NCBI RefSeq assembly: GCF_030287405.1
Contig: NZ_JASVVV010000001.1
Location: forward strand, 638,403-702,402
DNA: 64,000 bases
From: Halalkalicoccus sp. NIPERK01
GTDB taxonomy: Archaea; Halobacteriota; Halobacteria; Halobacteriales; Halalkalicoccaceae
Direction of reading: 5' to 3'
Shown: one piece after another, positions 16,395 to 25,252 of the stretch
Layout: each line of letters starts with the position of its first letter
How positions within the stretch are numbered: position 1 is the first letter of the stretch
The notes under the pieces: generated by a model
Told to the model about the DNA's origin: nothing
Seen by the model: only the letters and a program-made list of their open reading frames with translations
The model's database searches: none
Translations under genes and position numbers: made by a program

Positions 16395-17654
16395 CTAGTC
16401 GTCGGGAACGAGCGCCGTCAGCACGATACCCGCGCCCGAGACGACGGCGAGGCCGAGGTACGCGCCGTCGAAGAATCCGAGGTCGGCGACGGCGCCGACG
16501 ACGAACGGGCCGGTCGCCCCGAGCGCGATCTGGCCGGTTCTGAGGAGGCCGAGACCGCTGCCCTTCATATCCTCCGGCAGGGCGTTGACGAGGAACGTCT
16601 GGGTCAGCGGCGTCACCCCGAGCAGTGCGCTGGCGACGACCGTCACGAGGACGATCCCCGAGAGGCCGTCGACGAACGGGAGGGCCGCGAGCGTGAGCGT
16701 CGTGACGCCGATGACGGCGTACAGCGTCGGGCGGGTGCCGAAGCAATCCCCGCCGGCCCCGGCGAGCGGTTGGACGACGACGCCGCTGGCGAAAAAGAGG
16801 CCGAACAGGCCCGCGGCGATCCCCGGCGAGAGTCCCTTCACCTCGACGAGGTAGGTGGGGTAAAAGCCCGTAAAGCCCTGATAGACGAAAAAGAGGAAGA
16901 CGTGGACGCCGGTGACGATCAGGATCGATCGCTCGGCGATCCCGCGGGCGACGTAGCCGAACGTCGCAACCGAGAGGCTGTCGACCGCGCTGCCCTCGTT
17001 CACCTGGCCGGGGACGACCCGGAAGAGGACGACCGCCATCAGGAAGAAGAGCGGAACGATGAGACCGAAACCGAGTCGCCACGAGACGGCGGCGGCCAGC
17101 GCGCCCGCGACGACCGGCAGGATCGCGTTGCCCGCCTCGCCCGCCGAGAGCGTCAGGCCGATAGCGGTGCCGTCGCGCTCGTCGTAGATCCCAGAGAGGA
17201 TCGTGAAGCGCGCGGGGCCGAACAGCGCCGTCGAGAAGCCGAACAGGGCGGTCGCGAGAAAGAGCACCAGCGCCGTGTTCGAGACGGCCACGATAGCGAT
17301 CATCGTCCCCGAGACGAGGGTGCTGATCACGAGCGCGTTGCCCTCGCCGAGGCGATCGCCGATGATCCCACCGGGGAACTGCCCGAGCGCGTAGGCGACC
17401 CACAGGACGGTTATGAGGAGGCCCGCGGTGGTCAATCCGAGGTCGAACGCCTCGCGGAGATGGGGGAGGAGGGCGGGAAACACGAGGCGGACGCCGAGCG
17501 AGAGGAACCACCCGCCGGCGACGCCCAGGAGTATCCACCCGCGCCCGCCGCTCCAGAGGTCGCGCGCGAGGGTTCGGAGGGCCGTGGTGCCGGTCCGCTG
17601 CACGTTCGCCACCCACGCTGACGCCGGACATTCGACTGTCGATCCCGGCAGCAT
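16395..17654 (-). CDS. Major facilitator superfamily transporter
   Basis: 419 residues with twelve predicted membrane helices. The N-half contains GVRLVFPALLPHLREAF and the loop motif GIIGDRLGEGNAL (motif A variant G-x-x-G-D-R-x-G), and the second half starts near VATFGYVARGIAERSILIV. Substrate is not predictable; exporters or organic-acid carriers share these features. It is divergent from the cysteine synthase gene with ~100 bases between starts, which contain an ATATTAAC box on the minus strand about 35 bases from this start. Confidence 0.82.
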   Translation of the reverse strand: MLPGSTVECPASAWVANVQRTGTTALRTLARDLWSGGRGWILLGVAGGWFLSLGVRLVFPALLPHLREAFDLGLTTAGLLITVLWVAYALGQFPGGIIGDRLGEGNALVISTLVSGTMIAIVAVSNTALVLFLATALFGFSTALFGPARFTILSGIYDERDGTAIGLTLSAGEAGNAILPVVAGALAAAVSWRLGFGLIVPLFFLMAVVLFRVVPGQVNEGSAVDSLSVATFGYVARGIAERSILIVTGVHVFLFFVYQGFTGFYPTYLVEVKGLSPGIAAGLFGLFFASGVVVQPLAGAGGDCFGTRPTLYAVIGVTTLTLAALPFVDGLSGIVLVTVVASALLGVTPLTQTFLVNALPEDMKGSGLGLLRTGQIALGATGPFVVGAVADLGFFDGAYLGLAVVSGAGIVLTALVPDD

Positions 17655-17700
17655 CGGCGGGTTTCAGCCCTCTCGCGAGGGATTGTTAATATCCGGCCCC

Positions 17701-17734
17701 GTATTTATTACTCGCGTCCATCAGGGGTTTATAG
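17701..17734 (+). promoter_or_regulatory. Divergent promoter region between the MFS gene and cysK
   Basis: TTTATAG at 17728-17734 is 23-29 bases before the cysK ATG, giving a leaderless transcript. Just upstream, bases 17704-17722 (TTTATTACTCGCGTCCATC) match 16 of 19 positions of a block upstream of metK (24854-24872). It may be a shared operator for sulfur amino acid genes, but 16/19 in such a region is not statistically strong. Confidence 0.4.
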
Positions 17735-17756
17735 CTGTGCTCCCTAGTCGCCGGGT

Positions 17757-18728
17757 ATGCACGGGAGCATTCTGGACGCGATCGGGACGCCGCTGGTCCA
17801 GGTCGACTCCCCCGAGGGGGCGACGGTCGCGGCGAAACTCGAGTCGTTCAACCCAGGGGGGTCGGCGAAGGACCGGCCCGCGATCGCGATGATCGAGGCC
17901 GCCGAACGCGAGGGGCTGGTCGAACCCGGCGATTCGATCGTCGAGCCGACCAGCGGGAACACGGGCATCGGCCTCGCGGTCGCTTCCGCCGCGAAGGGTT
18001 ACGACCTGAGGATCGTCCTGCCCGATACGATGTCCGAGGAGCGCCGCCGCCTCCTTCGGGCCTACGGCGCGGAGATCGAACTCGTTTCCGGCGACATGAC
18101 CGACGCGCGCGAGCGCGCCGACGAGATCGTCGCCGAGACCGGCGCCGTCCAGCTGGGTCAGTTCGAGAACGCCGCGAACGCCGAGGCCCACTACCGGACC
18201 ACCGCCCCCGAGATCGTCGAGGCCGTCGGCGATCGTGAGATCGACGCGCTGGTCGCGGGCGTCGGAACCGGGGGGACCATCAGCGGCACCGGACGACGAC
18301 TCAAGGAGGAGTACCCCGAGATGGAGGTGATCGCGGTCGAACCCGAGGCCAACGCCGTCCTCTCGACCGGCGAACCCGGCGAGGACGAGTTCCAGGGGAT
18401 GGGACCGGGGTTCGTCAGCGAACTGCTCGACGTGGATCTGTTGGATTCGATCGAGACGGTCGCGCTCGCGGACGCCGAGGCGGAGTGTCGCCGCCTCGCG
18501 CGCGAGGAGGGAATCCTGGTCGGTCAATCAAGCGGCGCGGCCTCGATCGCGGCCCGTCGGGTCGCCGACCGCCTCGCCCGACCCGAACTGAACTGTCCCG
18601 AAGCGCCCGCAACGAGTTCGATGAGCGCCGACGGCGGCGCGGAGGCGGGCTACCACGACTGCCCGCTCGTGGTGACGATCTTCCCCGACAGCGGCGAGCG
18701 CTACCTCTCGACCGGGCTGTTCGATTGA
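17757..18728 (+). CDS. cysK: Cysteine synthase (O-acetylserine sulfhydrylase family)
   Basis: PLP enzyme that makes cysteine from an activated serine and sulfide. 323 residues. The PLP lysine is K38 in NPGGSAKDRPA, the substrate-binding loop TSGNTG is at 65-70, and the phosphate loop GVGTGGTISGTGR lies near 164-176. The C-terminal ~25 residues (ECRRLAREEGILVGQSSGAA, then a tail with CPLVVTIFPDSGERYLSTGLFD) are standard. A serine/threonine-dependent cystathionine-synthase activity is also possible in this family. Its end overlaps the convergent methyltransferase gene by 28 bases. Confidence 0.92.
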   Translation: MHGSILDAIGTPLVQVDSPEGATVAAKLESFNPGGSAKDRPAIAMIEAAEREGLVEPGDSIVEPTSGNTGIGLAVASAAKGYDLRIVLPDTMSEERRRLLRAYGAEIELVSGDMTDARERADEIVAETGAVQLGQFENAANAEAHYRTTAPEIVEAVGDREIDALVAGVGTGGTISGTGRRLKEEYPEMEVIAVEPEANAVLSTGEPGEDEFQGMGPGFVSELLDVDLLDSIETVALADAEAECRRLAREEGILVGQSSGAASIAARRVADRLARPELNCPEAPATSSMSADGGAEAGYHDCPLVVTIFPDSGERYLSTGLFD

Positions 18729-19294
18729 GCGGCCGCGAGAAAGCACACGTCCTCTCCGCGCTCGTAAACGCGAACCGACTCGAACCCCGCGTCAGTGAGC
18801 ATCGATACCGGGTCCTCCGGCGTGCCGGCGTGAACGGTAACGGAGACGACGACCTGCCCGCCCGGTTTCACCACCCGACGGATCTCCCGGAGGCCGGCGT
18901 TCGGCTCCGTCCACGCCTGCATCGTGTTGAACGCGAACGCTGCGTCGAACGACCCGTCCGGGAAGGGGAGGTCCTCGGCCGTTCCCTGCCGGAGATCGAC
19001 GCGGCCCGCCTCGATCAGCGCCGCGTTCCGGCGGCGGGCCTGCTCGACCATCTCCGGCGAGGCGTCGACGCCGGCAACGGAGCCGTCGAGAACGGCGCGA
19101 GCCAGTGTTTCGATTCCCACTCCGGGGCCGAACCCGACTTCGAGGACACGATCGCCGGCGTCGAGATCGGCGAGCGCCGTGACCCGTTCGATGGTCTCGG
19201 CGTTCATCCGCGCCATCACGTGTCCGCCGAACCGGCCGAGCAAGCCGGTGGGTCGGCCGAACGTCCGATCGAGGAGCGTGCGCGAAAGGCCCAT
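18701..19294 (-). CDS. Class I SAM-dependent methyltransferase
   Basis: 197 residues from the ATG at 19294 (a GTG three codons upstream is an alternative). The SAM-binding glycine loop VLEVGFGPG, the acidic end of strand 2 (AGVDASPEM), motif II region DLRQGTAEDLPFPDGSFDAAFAFN and the post-motif RVVKPGGQVVVSV follow the UbiE/Erg6 order. Acceptor unknown. It converges with cysK and lies upstream, on the same strand, of nothing obviously related. Confidence 0.8.
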   Translation of the reverse strand: MGLSRTLLDRTFGRPTGLLGRFGGHVMARMNAETIERVTALADLDAGDRVLEVGFGPGVGIETLARAVLDGSVAGVDASPEMVEQARRRNAALIEAGRVDLRQGTAEDLPFPDGSFDAAFAFNTMQAWTEPNAGLREIRRVVKPGGQVVVSVTVHAGTPEDPVSMLTDAGFESVRVYERGEDVCFLAAAQSNSPVER

Positions 19295-19373
19295 CGTTAC
19301 CACCGAACCGGCCGCGCCGGATCGAGAAAGCGGTTGCGGTCGCGGTCGGGAGGGCGTGGCGTCCTCGCGGGCC

Positions 19374-21374
19374 TCAGTCGGCGTCGTAGAGCGCGGCGAA
19401 GAGCTTTCGCTCGGCGGTTCGGAGGTGCTGGGCGAACGTCGGCGGCGAGACGTCGAGCATCTCCGCGACCTCCTCGCCGGTCGTGGTTCGGGGCCACTCG
19501 AAGTAGCCCGCGACGTACGCCGCCGCCAGCGCGGTGCGCTGTCTGTCGGTGAGCCGATCCGTGAGCGCGCCGTCGAGCGTGTGGAGGGTCACCTCCTCTC
19601 GGGCCTTCGTGCGCTGTGCGAGCAGTTCGGTGCCGGGGTAGACCTCCCCGATCGCCTCGGTGACGGCCCGCGTGTCGACCTCCGGCGGTAGCTCCGCGAA
19701 CAGACGTAGCTCGTCGGGCGTGATCGTCCAGCCCGTTATTCGGCCGCCGTACGACGCTATCGTCGCGCTTATCGACGGCCCCCTCTCCCGGATCTCGAAC
19801 AGCAGTTCGTCGTCGGCGTCGCCGGCGACGTGTCGTACTCGATCGGTCGATGGAAACCGACGGAGGGCGGCCTCGTACTGCTCGGCGGACATCCCCGAGA
19901 CTGTGACGAACTGGAGGGCCGACCCCTCGTCGGCGGCGACCGTCCGCTCGATCGAGATTTCGACGGGGCCCCCGTCGTCGGCGTCCAGCCCCGCCGTGAA
20001 CGTGCGGGCGATCGCCTCGTTGCGAAACTCGAGTTCGAGGACGGCGTCGCCCGCCAGCACCTTTCGCTGTTCGATCGCGTGGATCGCGTGGCCGACGACC
20101 TCGCCGAGGTGTGTCAGCGTCTCGCGTTCGACCGTGGTGAACGCGTCCGTTCGAGTGGCGTAGACGTTCAACACGCCGTAGAGGACGCCCTCGTGTCGGA
20201 TCGGAATCGCCGCCGTCGAGCGAAAGCCCCGGTTCAGGGCTCGCGTTCGCCACGGCCCGTAGGCGGCGTCCTCGCGGACGTCCCGAACGAACTGCGGCTC
20301 GTGGGTCCGAACCGCCACCCCCGTCGGCCCCTGCCCCAGCGGGTCGGCGCTCCCGACGGCGATCCCGATCCCGTCGAGGTACCCCTCGTCGTCGCCCGCC
20401 GTGCGGCTCGGCGTCACCGTTCGGCCGCCGCGGTCGACGCGCCCGGTCCAGACGAGGGCGTAGATCCCCATCTCGACGAGCCGATCGCAGACCTGGCGTT
20501 CGATCTCCCCCTGGGAAGACGCTCCGATCGCGGCGTGTGTGATCTCCCGGATCGCCCTATTCAGCCGGTTGATCGACGCGAGTTGCTCGCGCTGGAAATC
20601 GAGTCGTTTCTCGCGGCGCTTTCGCTCGGTGACGTCCCGGAAGTGGGCCGAGACGCCGGTCTCGGAGGGGTAGATCCGAACCACGAACCAGGTCTCGAGC
20701 GGCGAAAAGTGCTCCTCGAACCTGACGGACTCCTGGCTCTCGATCGCCCGGCGATACTCCGATTCGAAGGTCGTGCCGACCGCGACGGGGAACTGGTCCC
20801 AGATCACCTCACCCAATAGCTGGTCCCTCGATCGGTCCAGTAGCTCCTCGGCCCGGTCGTTGAGATAGGTCACGCGCTCGTCGGTATCGAGCGCGAGGAC
20901 CGCGTCCGAGAGACGGCCGTACACCGTTTCGAGGTCGCCCTCGGGCCGGCGCAGGCCGGGGACGTCACCGACGCCACCGGGAGGGACGTCCTCGACGAGG
21001 GGGAGGTCCACGACGAGTTCGTCGAACGGAACGACCGGCCGCTTGGCCCGACCCTCCTCGGAGAAGCGGATCACGCCCGATCGGGCGAGGCGTTTCAGTT
21101 CGTCGTGGACGTTCTTGACGTCGCGACCGGCGACGCGCGCTGTCTCGTTGATGCTCGCCGGGCGCTCCCGTCGAACCGTCTCGAGGAGTTCGAGCGCCGT
21201 CGGCGTGAACGTCCGCCAGAGCCCCTCGACGTCGGCGAACGACACCACGCGCGGGCCGTCCTCGCTCTCGCTCCAGTCGGGTCCCGCGGACGCGTCCCCG
21301 TCCACGGACTCGCGGGACGGGTCCACTACCGCGACGAGCACCGATCCGTTCTCCGGGCGGCGGTTCTGGTCCAT
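19374..21374 (-). CDS. Multidomain sensor-regulator: N-terminal winged helix, PAS, GAF, bacterio-opsin-activator domain and C-terminal HTH_10
   Basis: 666 residues, start MDQNRRPENG at 21374. Residues ~45-130 (SFADVEGLWRTFTPTALELL, INETARVAGRDVKNVHDELK, RPVVPFDELVVDLPL) match the HVO_A0114-type archaeal winged helix. A PAS domain follows (VLALDTDERVTYLNDRAEEL), then a GAF domain (QGEIERQVCDRLVEMGIYALVW ... GVLYGVLNVYA) and the Bat-type domain. The end (LTDRQRTALAAAYVAGYFEWPRTTTGEEVAEMLDVSPPTF) is HTH_10. Bat-type proteins normally have only the C-terminal HTH; the extra N-terminal module is unusual. It is expected to sense a small ligand or redox state and control transcription; target unknown. 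Confidence 0.85.
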   Translation of the reverse strand: MDQNRRPENGSVLVAVVDPSRESVDGDASAGPDWSESEDGPRVVSFADVEGLWRTFTPTALELLETVRRERPASINETARVAGRDVKNVHDELKRLARSGVIRFSEEGRAKRPVVPFDELVVDLPLVEDVPPGGVGDVPGLRRPEGDLETVYGRLSDAVLALDTDERVTYLNDRAEELLDRSRDQLLGEVIWDQFPVAVGTTFESEYRRAIESQESVRFEEHFSPLETWFVVRIYPSETGVSAHFRDVTERKRREKRLDFQREQLASINRLNRAIREITHAAIGASSQGEIERQVCDRLVEMGIYALVWTGRVDRGGRTVTPSRTAGDDEGYLDGIGIAVGSADPLGQGPTGVAVRTHEPQFVRDVREDAAYGPWRTRALNRGFRSTAAIPIRHEGVLYGVLNVYATRTDAFTTVERETLTHLGEVVGHAIHAIEQRKVLAGDAVLELEFRNEAIARTFTAGLDADDGGPVEISIERTVAADEGSALQFVTVSGMSAEQYEAALRRFPSTDRVRHVAGDADDELLFEIRERGPSISATIASYGGRITGWTITPDELRLFAELPPEVDTRAVTEAIGEVYPGTELLAQRTKAREEVTLHTLDGALTDRLTDRQRTALAAAYVAGYFEWPRTTTGEEVAEMLDVSPPTFAQHLRTAERKLFAALYDAD

Positions 21375-21839
21375 GCTGTATCCGCGTGCGACGACCGCTG
21401 GCCGATCCGTCGGGGCCGTCCGATCCCGCTTCAACGGTCGGCGCCGGTCGATGGCCGGCGGCCATTCTCGACCATTAGCCCGTCGACCAATATCAATCCG
21501 TTCCCCCACCGACTGCTCGTTCGGGTCGGCCGTCCTCGAAGGGCTGGTCGCGGAGCGCCACGGACGATACCGACGGTCGAGGCGCTCCGCGGATCGAACC
21601 GGAGGCGACCGCCCGCCGGGGCTAGCTGTTTAGGAACAGCGCATTTGGTATCACCCGGACTACGTGTGTTCGAGCGCCACGGATCGATCCCTCGCCGCCT
21701 GCGCTCATGGTCACGCGCGAGCGGCAAGGCGCTCGTTTCGAGGGTGCCTCTGACACCACCCTTTCGTCGATACACCTCGTCCGGTAGCGACGCGCCCGTC
21801 GTTTCGGCCGTCGATCCCGTGGTCCCGGACGGTCCGCCG
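21375..21839. other. 465-bp intergenic region upstream of the sensor-regulator gene
   Basis: No convincing coding frame. On the minus strand TTGATATTGG (about 21487-21496) is a possible TATA box for the regulator, leaving a leader of about 85 bases before the chosen ATG. A perfect hairpin GCTGTT-TAGG-AACAGC lies at 21625-21640. The right third (21700-21839) has no recognisable motif. Confidence 0.5.
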
Positions 21840-22292
21840 TCAGTCGCCGAACTCCCCTTGCGCGACCCGGACCACTACCGTTTCCTCGACCTCTCGGAGG
21901 TCGTACCCGGGGACCTCGCCGTCCCGCCGGGTGACGTACATCGGCTCGACGAGTCGTCCCTCCTCGACGCCGTAGACCGCGAGGAACCGGTCGGTTTCCT
22001 CCGGGTCGGTCTCGTTGTCCCGGACCCGTTCGGCTAACTCCCGCGAGAGCCACTCGTCGTCGCTGATCGAGGGCTCCGCGACGAACGCCGCCTCCGCGAA
22101 CCGGACCAGATACCAGTTCAGGTCGTTCAGAAGCGAGACCGCCCCGCCCAGACTCACCGTCTCGACGCTGATCGTGTTCTCCCACGGGACCGAGACGTCG
22201 TGGGTGGCGAGCGCCTCGCGGGCAGTCTCGCGGCTCAGGAGTTCGAATCGAACGTCCACGTCCGGTTTGCCGACGATGCAGACGGTCGTCAC
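21840..22292 (-). CDS. Haloarchaeal conserved protein (DUF5804-like)
   Basis: 150 residues starting MTTVCIVGKPDVDVRFELLS. It is acidic and soluble, with an N-terminal beta-strand pattern and a conserved block SLLNDLNWYLVRFAEAAFVAEPSISDDEWLSRELAERVRDNE. From memory the closest match is the haloarchaea-specific DUF5804 family; this is a recollection, not a search result. It follows thiI on the same strand with a 57-base gap and may be in the same transcript. Function unknown. Confidence 0.62.
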   Translation of the reverse strand: MTTVCIVGKPDVDVRFELLSRETAREALATHDVSVPWENTISVETVSLGGAVSLLNDLNWYLVRFAEAAFVAEPSISDDEWLSRELAERVRDNETDPEETDRFLAVYGVEEGRLVEPMYVTRRDGEVPGYDLREVEETVVVRVAQGEFGD

Positions 22293-22349
22293 GGCCGGAG
22301 AATGGCGGGGGCGTCGAAAGTCGGTTTCGTTTCGGTCGGTTCACCTGTC

Positions 22350-23516
22350 CTACAACTCGACCGTCTCGATCCCCGACACCGCCTCCTCGACCAGCGTCCC
22401 GAGGTCGGGTTCCGCGGCGTCGACGGCCTCCACGGAGGCGTTCGTCTCGGGGTAGTCGGGCGCGATCCGGTTGCAGCCCGCGGCGATGGTCGCGTCCTCG
22501 TAGGTCCCGATCTCGCGGGCCTGGGCGATGATCTCCTGTTTGTCCCGGGTCAACAGCGGGCGGTGAACCGGAAGTCGGGCGACGCGGTCGGTCACCGCGA
22601 GGTTCGCGCTCGTCTGACTCGACTTCTGGCCGATCGCCTCGCCGGTGACGATCCCCGCCGCGCCCGATTCCTCGGCGACCCGGTCGGCGACCCGGAGCAT
22701 GAACCGGCGCAACGAGAGCATTCTGGTCGGGCCGACCTCGCTCACGAGGCGGTCGGCGACCGCGCCCGCGGGTGCGATCCGCAGGTCGGATGCGTGGTTC
22801 GGCGCGTACCCGGCGAGGGTGCGGGCCGACTCGACCGCGCGCGCGACGTGGTCCGCGCCGCCGTAGGCCTCGAAGTCGAAGTACAGCGGGATCACGGGCG
22901 CGCCGCGTTTCATGGCCTCCCACGCGGCCACCGGGGAGTCGATCCCGCCCGAGAGGAGCGCCACGAGCGGGCGCTGGGTTCCCAGCGGGAGGCCGCCCGG
23001 CCCCGCGCGTTTCTCGGTGAAGACGAACGCCTCCTCGGATCGGCACTCGACGTAGAAGGTGCGAGAGGGATCCTCCAGATCGACCTCGGGGTCCGCGAGG
23101 ACCTCCCAGATCGCCCGTCCGCCCTCGCGCTCGATGTCCTCGCTGGTGAAGGGGTGGGCCTCGCGCTCGCCGGCCCGGCGGGCCTCGACCGCGAACGACC
23201 CGTCGACCCCGATCGCGCCGGCCGTCTCCGCGAGCGCCTCGCGGATGGCCGCCATCGTCGGTTCCGTCGAGACGGCGGGGCTGGCCGAGACGATCCCGAA
23301 GGTGTCACGGGCGACGTCCGTCGTGCGGTCGGCCGCCGGCGTCCTGATCCGCGGGCGCGACCACCGCCAGTCGAGTTCTCCCGGGACGTCCCGCGAGTCG
23401 AGCATCGCCCGCAGGTTCGATTCGAGCGAGTCCTCCATGTCCCGCCGGACCTTGGTGCTCTTGACGCCGATGTCGCCGTAGCGCACGAGAACGGTGTCGG
23501 CTCCGGGCGGGATCAT
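22350..23516 (-). CDS. thiI: tRNA 4-thiouridine / thiamine thiazole sulfurtransferase ThiI
   Basis: 388 residues, start MIPPGADTVLVRYGDIGVKS. A ferredoxin-like plus THUMP RNA-binding region covers ~1-170. The PP-loop ATP-pyrophosphatase motif S189-G-G-I-D-S194 follows (LLSGGIDSPVAAW), and the C-terminal half has the family's CNRIAPDYPETN segment with a conserved cysteine. The C-terminal rhodanese domain of E. coli ThiI is absent, as in many archaea, so sulfur must come from another donor. The product uses ATP to thiolate tRNA U8. Confidence 0.9.
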   Translation of the reverse strand: MIPPGADTVLVRYGDIGVKSTKVRRDMEDSLESNLRAMLDSRDVPGELDWRWSRPRIRTPAADRTTDVARDTFGIVSASPAVSTEPTMAAIREALAETAGAIGVDGSFAVEARRAGEREAHPFTSEDIEREGGRAIWEVLADPEVDLEDPSRTFYVECRSEEAFVFTEKRAGPGGLPLGTQRPLVALLSGGIDSPVAAWEAMKRGAPVIPLYFDFEAYGGADHVARAVESARTLAGYAPNHASDLRIAPAGAVADRLVSEVGPTRMLSLRRFMLRVADRVAEESGAAGIVTGEAIGQKSSQTSANLAVTDRVARLPVHRPLLTRDKQEIIAQAREIGTYEDATIAAGCNRIAPDYPETNASVEAVDAAEPDLGTLVEEAVSGIETVEL

Positions 23517-23553
23517 GGCCGAGGTAGAAACGGGAGGGATAAACGGGCTTCGT

Positions 23554-24801
23554 CTAGAAGGTCGATAGCTCGCCGTCGATGGTGCGACGGGTGATCTCGG
23601 AGACGTCGGCGAGTTCGCGGTCGACGATGGCGATCACCTCGTCCTCGATGTCCGAGAGTTCGACGTCATCCTCGGCGACGACGTGGGCGTCGGCCACGTG
23701 GGGCTGGTCGATCGGCCGGCCGATCTGGGAGAGCAGGCGGATGCGCAGGTCGCGGATCCCCTCTACCTCCTCGACGACCGCGTGGGCGATCTCGGTCGAC
23801 AGCAGGTTGTAGATCTTCCCGATGTGGTTGACCGGGTTCTTTCCGCTCGTCGCCTCCATCGACATCGAGCGGTTGGGCGTGATCAGGCCGTTCGCCCGGT
23901 TTCCTCGACCGACCGAACCATCGTCGCCCTGCTCGGCCGAGGTGCCGGTCGTCGTGAGGTAGATCGAGTTCCGTTCGTAGTCGTCGGCGGTGTTCACGTA
24001 GACGGAGACCTCCCGGTCGGTGTACTCGCCGGCGAGATCGGCGACGTGATCCCTGACGCTCGTGACCGCCGCGTCGTACTCGTCCATGCCGGCGACGTGC
24101 TCGTCGATCATCGCCACGGCGACGGTGATGTCGATCCGGTCGCCCTCGCGCTTGCCCATGATCTTCACGTCGGGGCCGACCTCCGGGTTCGTATCGCTGT
24201 AGGACCCGTTGAGACTTCGTTCGGCCTCCAGAACGATGCGCTCGGTCTCCGTCAGCGGGGCGTGACCCACCCCGAAGGAGGTGTCGTTGGCCATCGGCAC
24301 GGGCGAACCCCGTCCCTGTCGGCCCTGCCCGCTCGCGGCACGCTCCTCGCCCTCCTCGCCGAAGACCTCCTGGAGGTCGCCCGATCCCTCGCCGAGTTTC
24401 ACGTCGACGATGACGTCGGTGCCGAACTCGAGTTCGGGGACGTGTTCGGCGAGGTACTCGCGGGCGGCCTCGAGCGCGATCTTGCCGGTGGGGATCCGCG
24501 TCCCCTCGTACTCCTTGGTCGCCCGCCCGACGATCAGCAGGTAGATCGGGTCGATCACCTCGCCGCCGCCGAACGCCGGAGCGGCGTTGCCCGCCACCAG
24601 TTGGGTCTCGTCGGTGTTGTAGTGCAACACCTTGCCCACCCGGTCGATGTACTCCCGACAGAGCGCCCGCGAGACGCTCTCGGCGACGCCGTCACAGATC
24701 GAGTCGGGGTGGCCCAACCCCTTCCGCTCGACGATCTCGATTTCCTGGTCCTCTACCGCTCGGCGATCGATCGGCTCGACCCGGATGTTCCGCTCGGTCA
24801 T
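23554..24801 (-). CDS. metK: S-adenosylmethionine synthetase, archaeal type
   Basis: Makes the methyl donor SAM from methionine and ATP. 415 residues starting [20 protein letters not shown] at 24801; the frame runs open to 24900 but that part covers the promoter. Archaeal MAT hallmarks: [77 protein letters not shown] and [29 protein letters not shown]. Length fits the archaeal class (~400). A TTTATAA box (minus strand, 24854-24860) is ~55 bases upstream. Confidence 0.95.
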   Translation of the reverse strand: MTERNIRVEPIDRRAVEDQEIEIVERKGLGHPDSICDGVAESVSRALCREYIDRVGKVLHYNTDETQLVAGNAAPAFGGGEVIDPIYLLIVGRATKEYEGTRIPTGKIALEAAREYLAEHVPELEFGTDVIVDVKLGEGSGDLQEVFGEEGEERAASGQGRQGRGSPVPMANDTSFGVGHAPLTETERIVLEAERSLNGSYSDTNPEVGPDVKIMGKREGDRIDITVAVAMIDEHVAGMDEYDAAVTSVRDHVADLAGEYTDREVSVYVNTADDYERNSIYLTTTGTSAEQGDDGSVGRGNRANGLITPNRSMSMEATSGKNPVNHIGKIYNLLSTEIAHAVVEEVEGIRDLRIRLLSQIGRPIDQPHVADAHVVAEDDVELSDIEDEVIAIVDRELADVSEITRRTIDGELSTF

Positions 24802-24890
24802 TGGCGATCCTACACGTCCGGGTGTGCTATACCTTCCGATAACTTCCCCACTGTTTATAACTCGTGTGCATCCCCGGAGCGACCGACGGA

Positions 24891-24918
24891 TATACTGCAT
24901 TATCTATAATGCAATATA
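24891..24918. promoter_or_regulatory. 28-bp palindrome between metK and the small CxxC gene
   Basis: TGCATTA-TCTA-TAATGCA (24896-24913) is a perfect 7-bp inverted repeat. It extends outward with TATAC/ATATA to 28 bp with one mismatched pair. It sits in a divergent intergenic region ~90 bases from metK and 38 bases before the small gene at 24956. AT-rich with TATA-like content, it could be an operator overlapping a promoter. Confidence 0.5.
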
Positions 24919-24955
24919 CGCAAACGTCCGCCTACCGCATTCCGCGGTGGAGACT

Positions 24956-25135
24956 ATGAGACGACCCGATACCGCGGCGCTGTGTCTGTTTCCGGTTCGA
25001 CGCGACGGGTGGTCGCTGTCCTGGTACGAGTGTCCGGACTGTCTCGACCCGATCCGTGGGATCGTCACCGACGACGACGGGGTCTCGATCGCATATCCGT
25101 GTCGGCACCGCCTCCCGACGGACTTCCCGGACTGA
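24956..25135 (+). CDS. Small cysteine-motif protein, function unknown
   Basis: 59 residues from ATG 24956 (MRRPDTAALCLFPVRRDG). It contains Y-E-C-P-D-C-L-D and a later C-R-H, so one CxxC knuckle and possibly a C/H second pair for a zinc site. It is divergent from metK across the 28-bp palindrome and directly precedes repeat copy D. The frame is open further upstream only through antisense metK. I recognise no family; support is the start context, the CxxC and the clean fit between regulatory palindrome and repeat. Confidence 0.5.
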   Translation: MRRPDTAALCLFPVRRDGWSLSWYECPDCLDPIRGIVTDDDGVSIAYPCRHRLPTDFPD

Positions 25136-25138
25136 GGC

Positions 25139-25252
25139 TCACACCGTCGGTCATGGGAGTCTGACCTGCGGTGGCGTGATTCGGCGGGCACGAGCACGAG
25201 TCCCACCCGTCGTGGCTCCGATCGAGTCACGGCGGTATGACCGGCGGTATCA
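25139..25252. repeat. Inverted-end intergenic element, copy D (114 bp)
   Basis: Left end TCACACCGTCGGTCATGG; right end, read from the other strand, TGATACCGCCGGTCATAC. It fills the gap between two convergent genes. The right-hand TGA is exactly the stop codon of the CYTH-domain gene (25250-25252), and the left end begins three bases after the stop of the small CxxC gene. Interior unlike copies A and B except for a short GGGCACGAG stretch. Confidence 0.7.

Noticed and set aside
22293..22349. Possible small RNA between thiI and the next gene
   Set aside because: No stem, promoter or T-run; just a short gap between two minus-strand genes.
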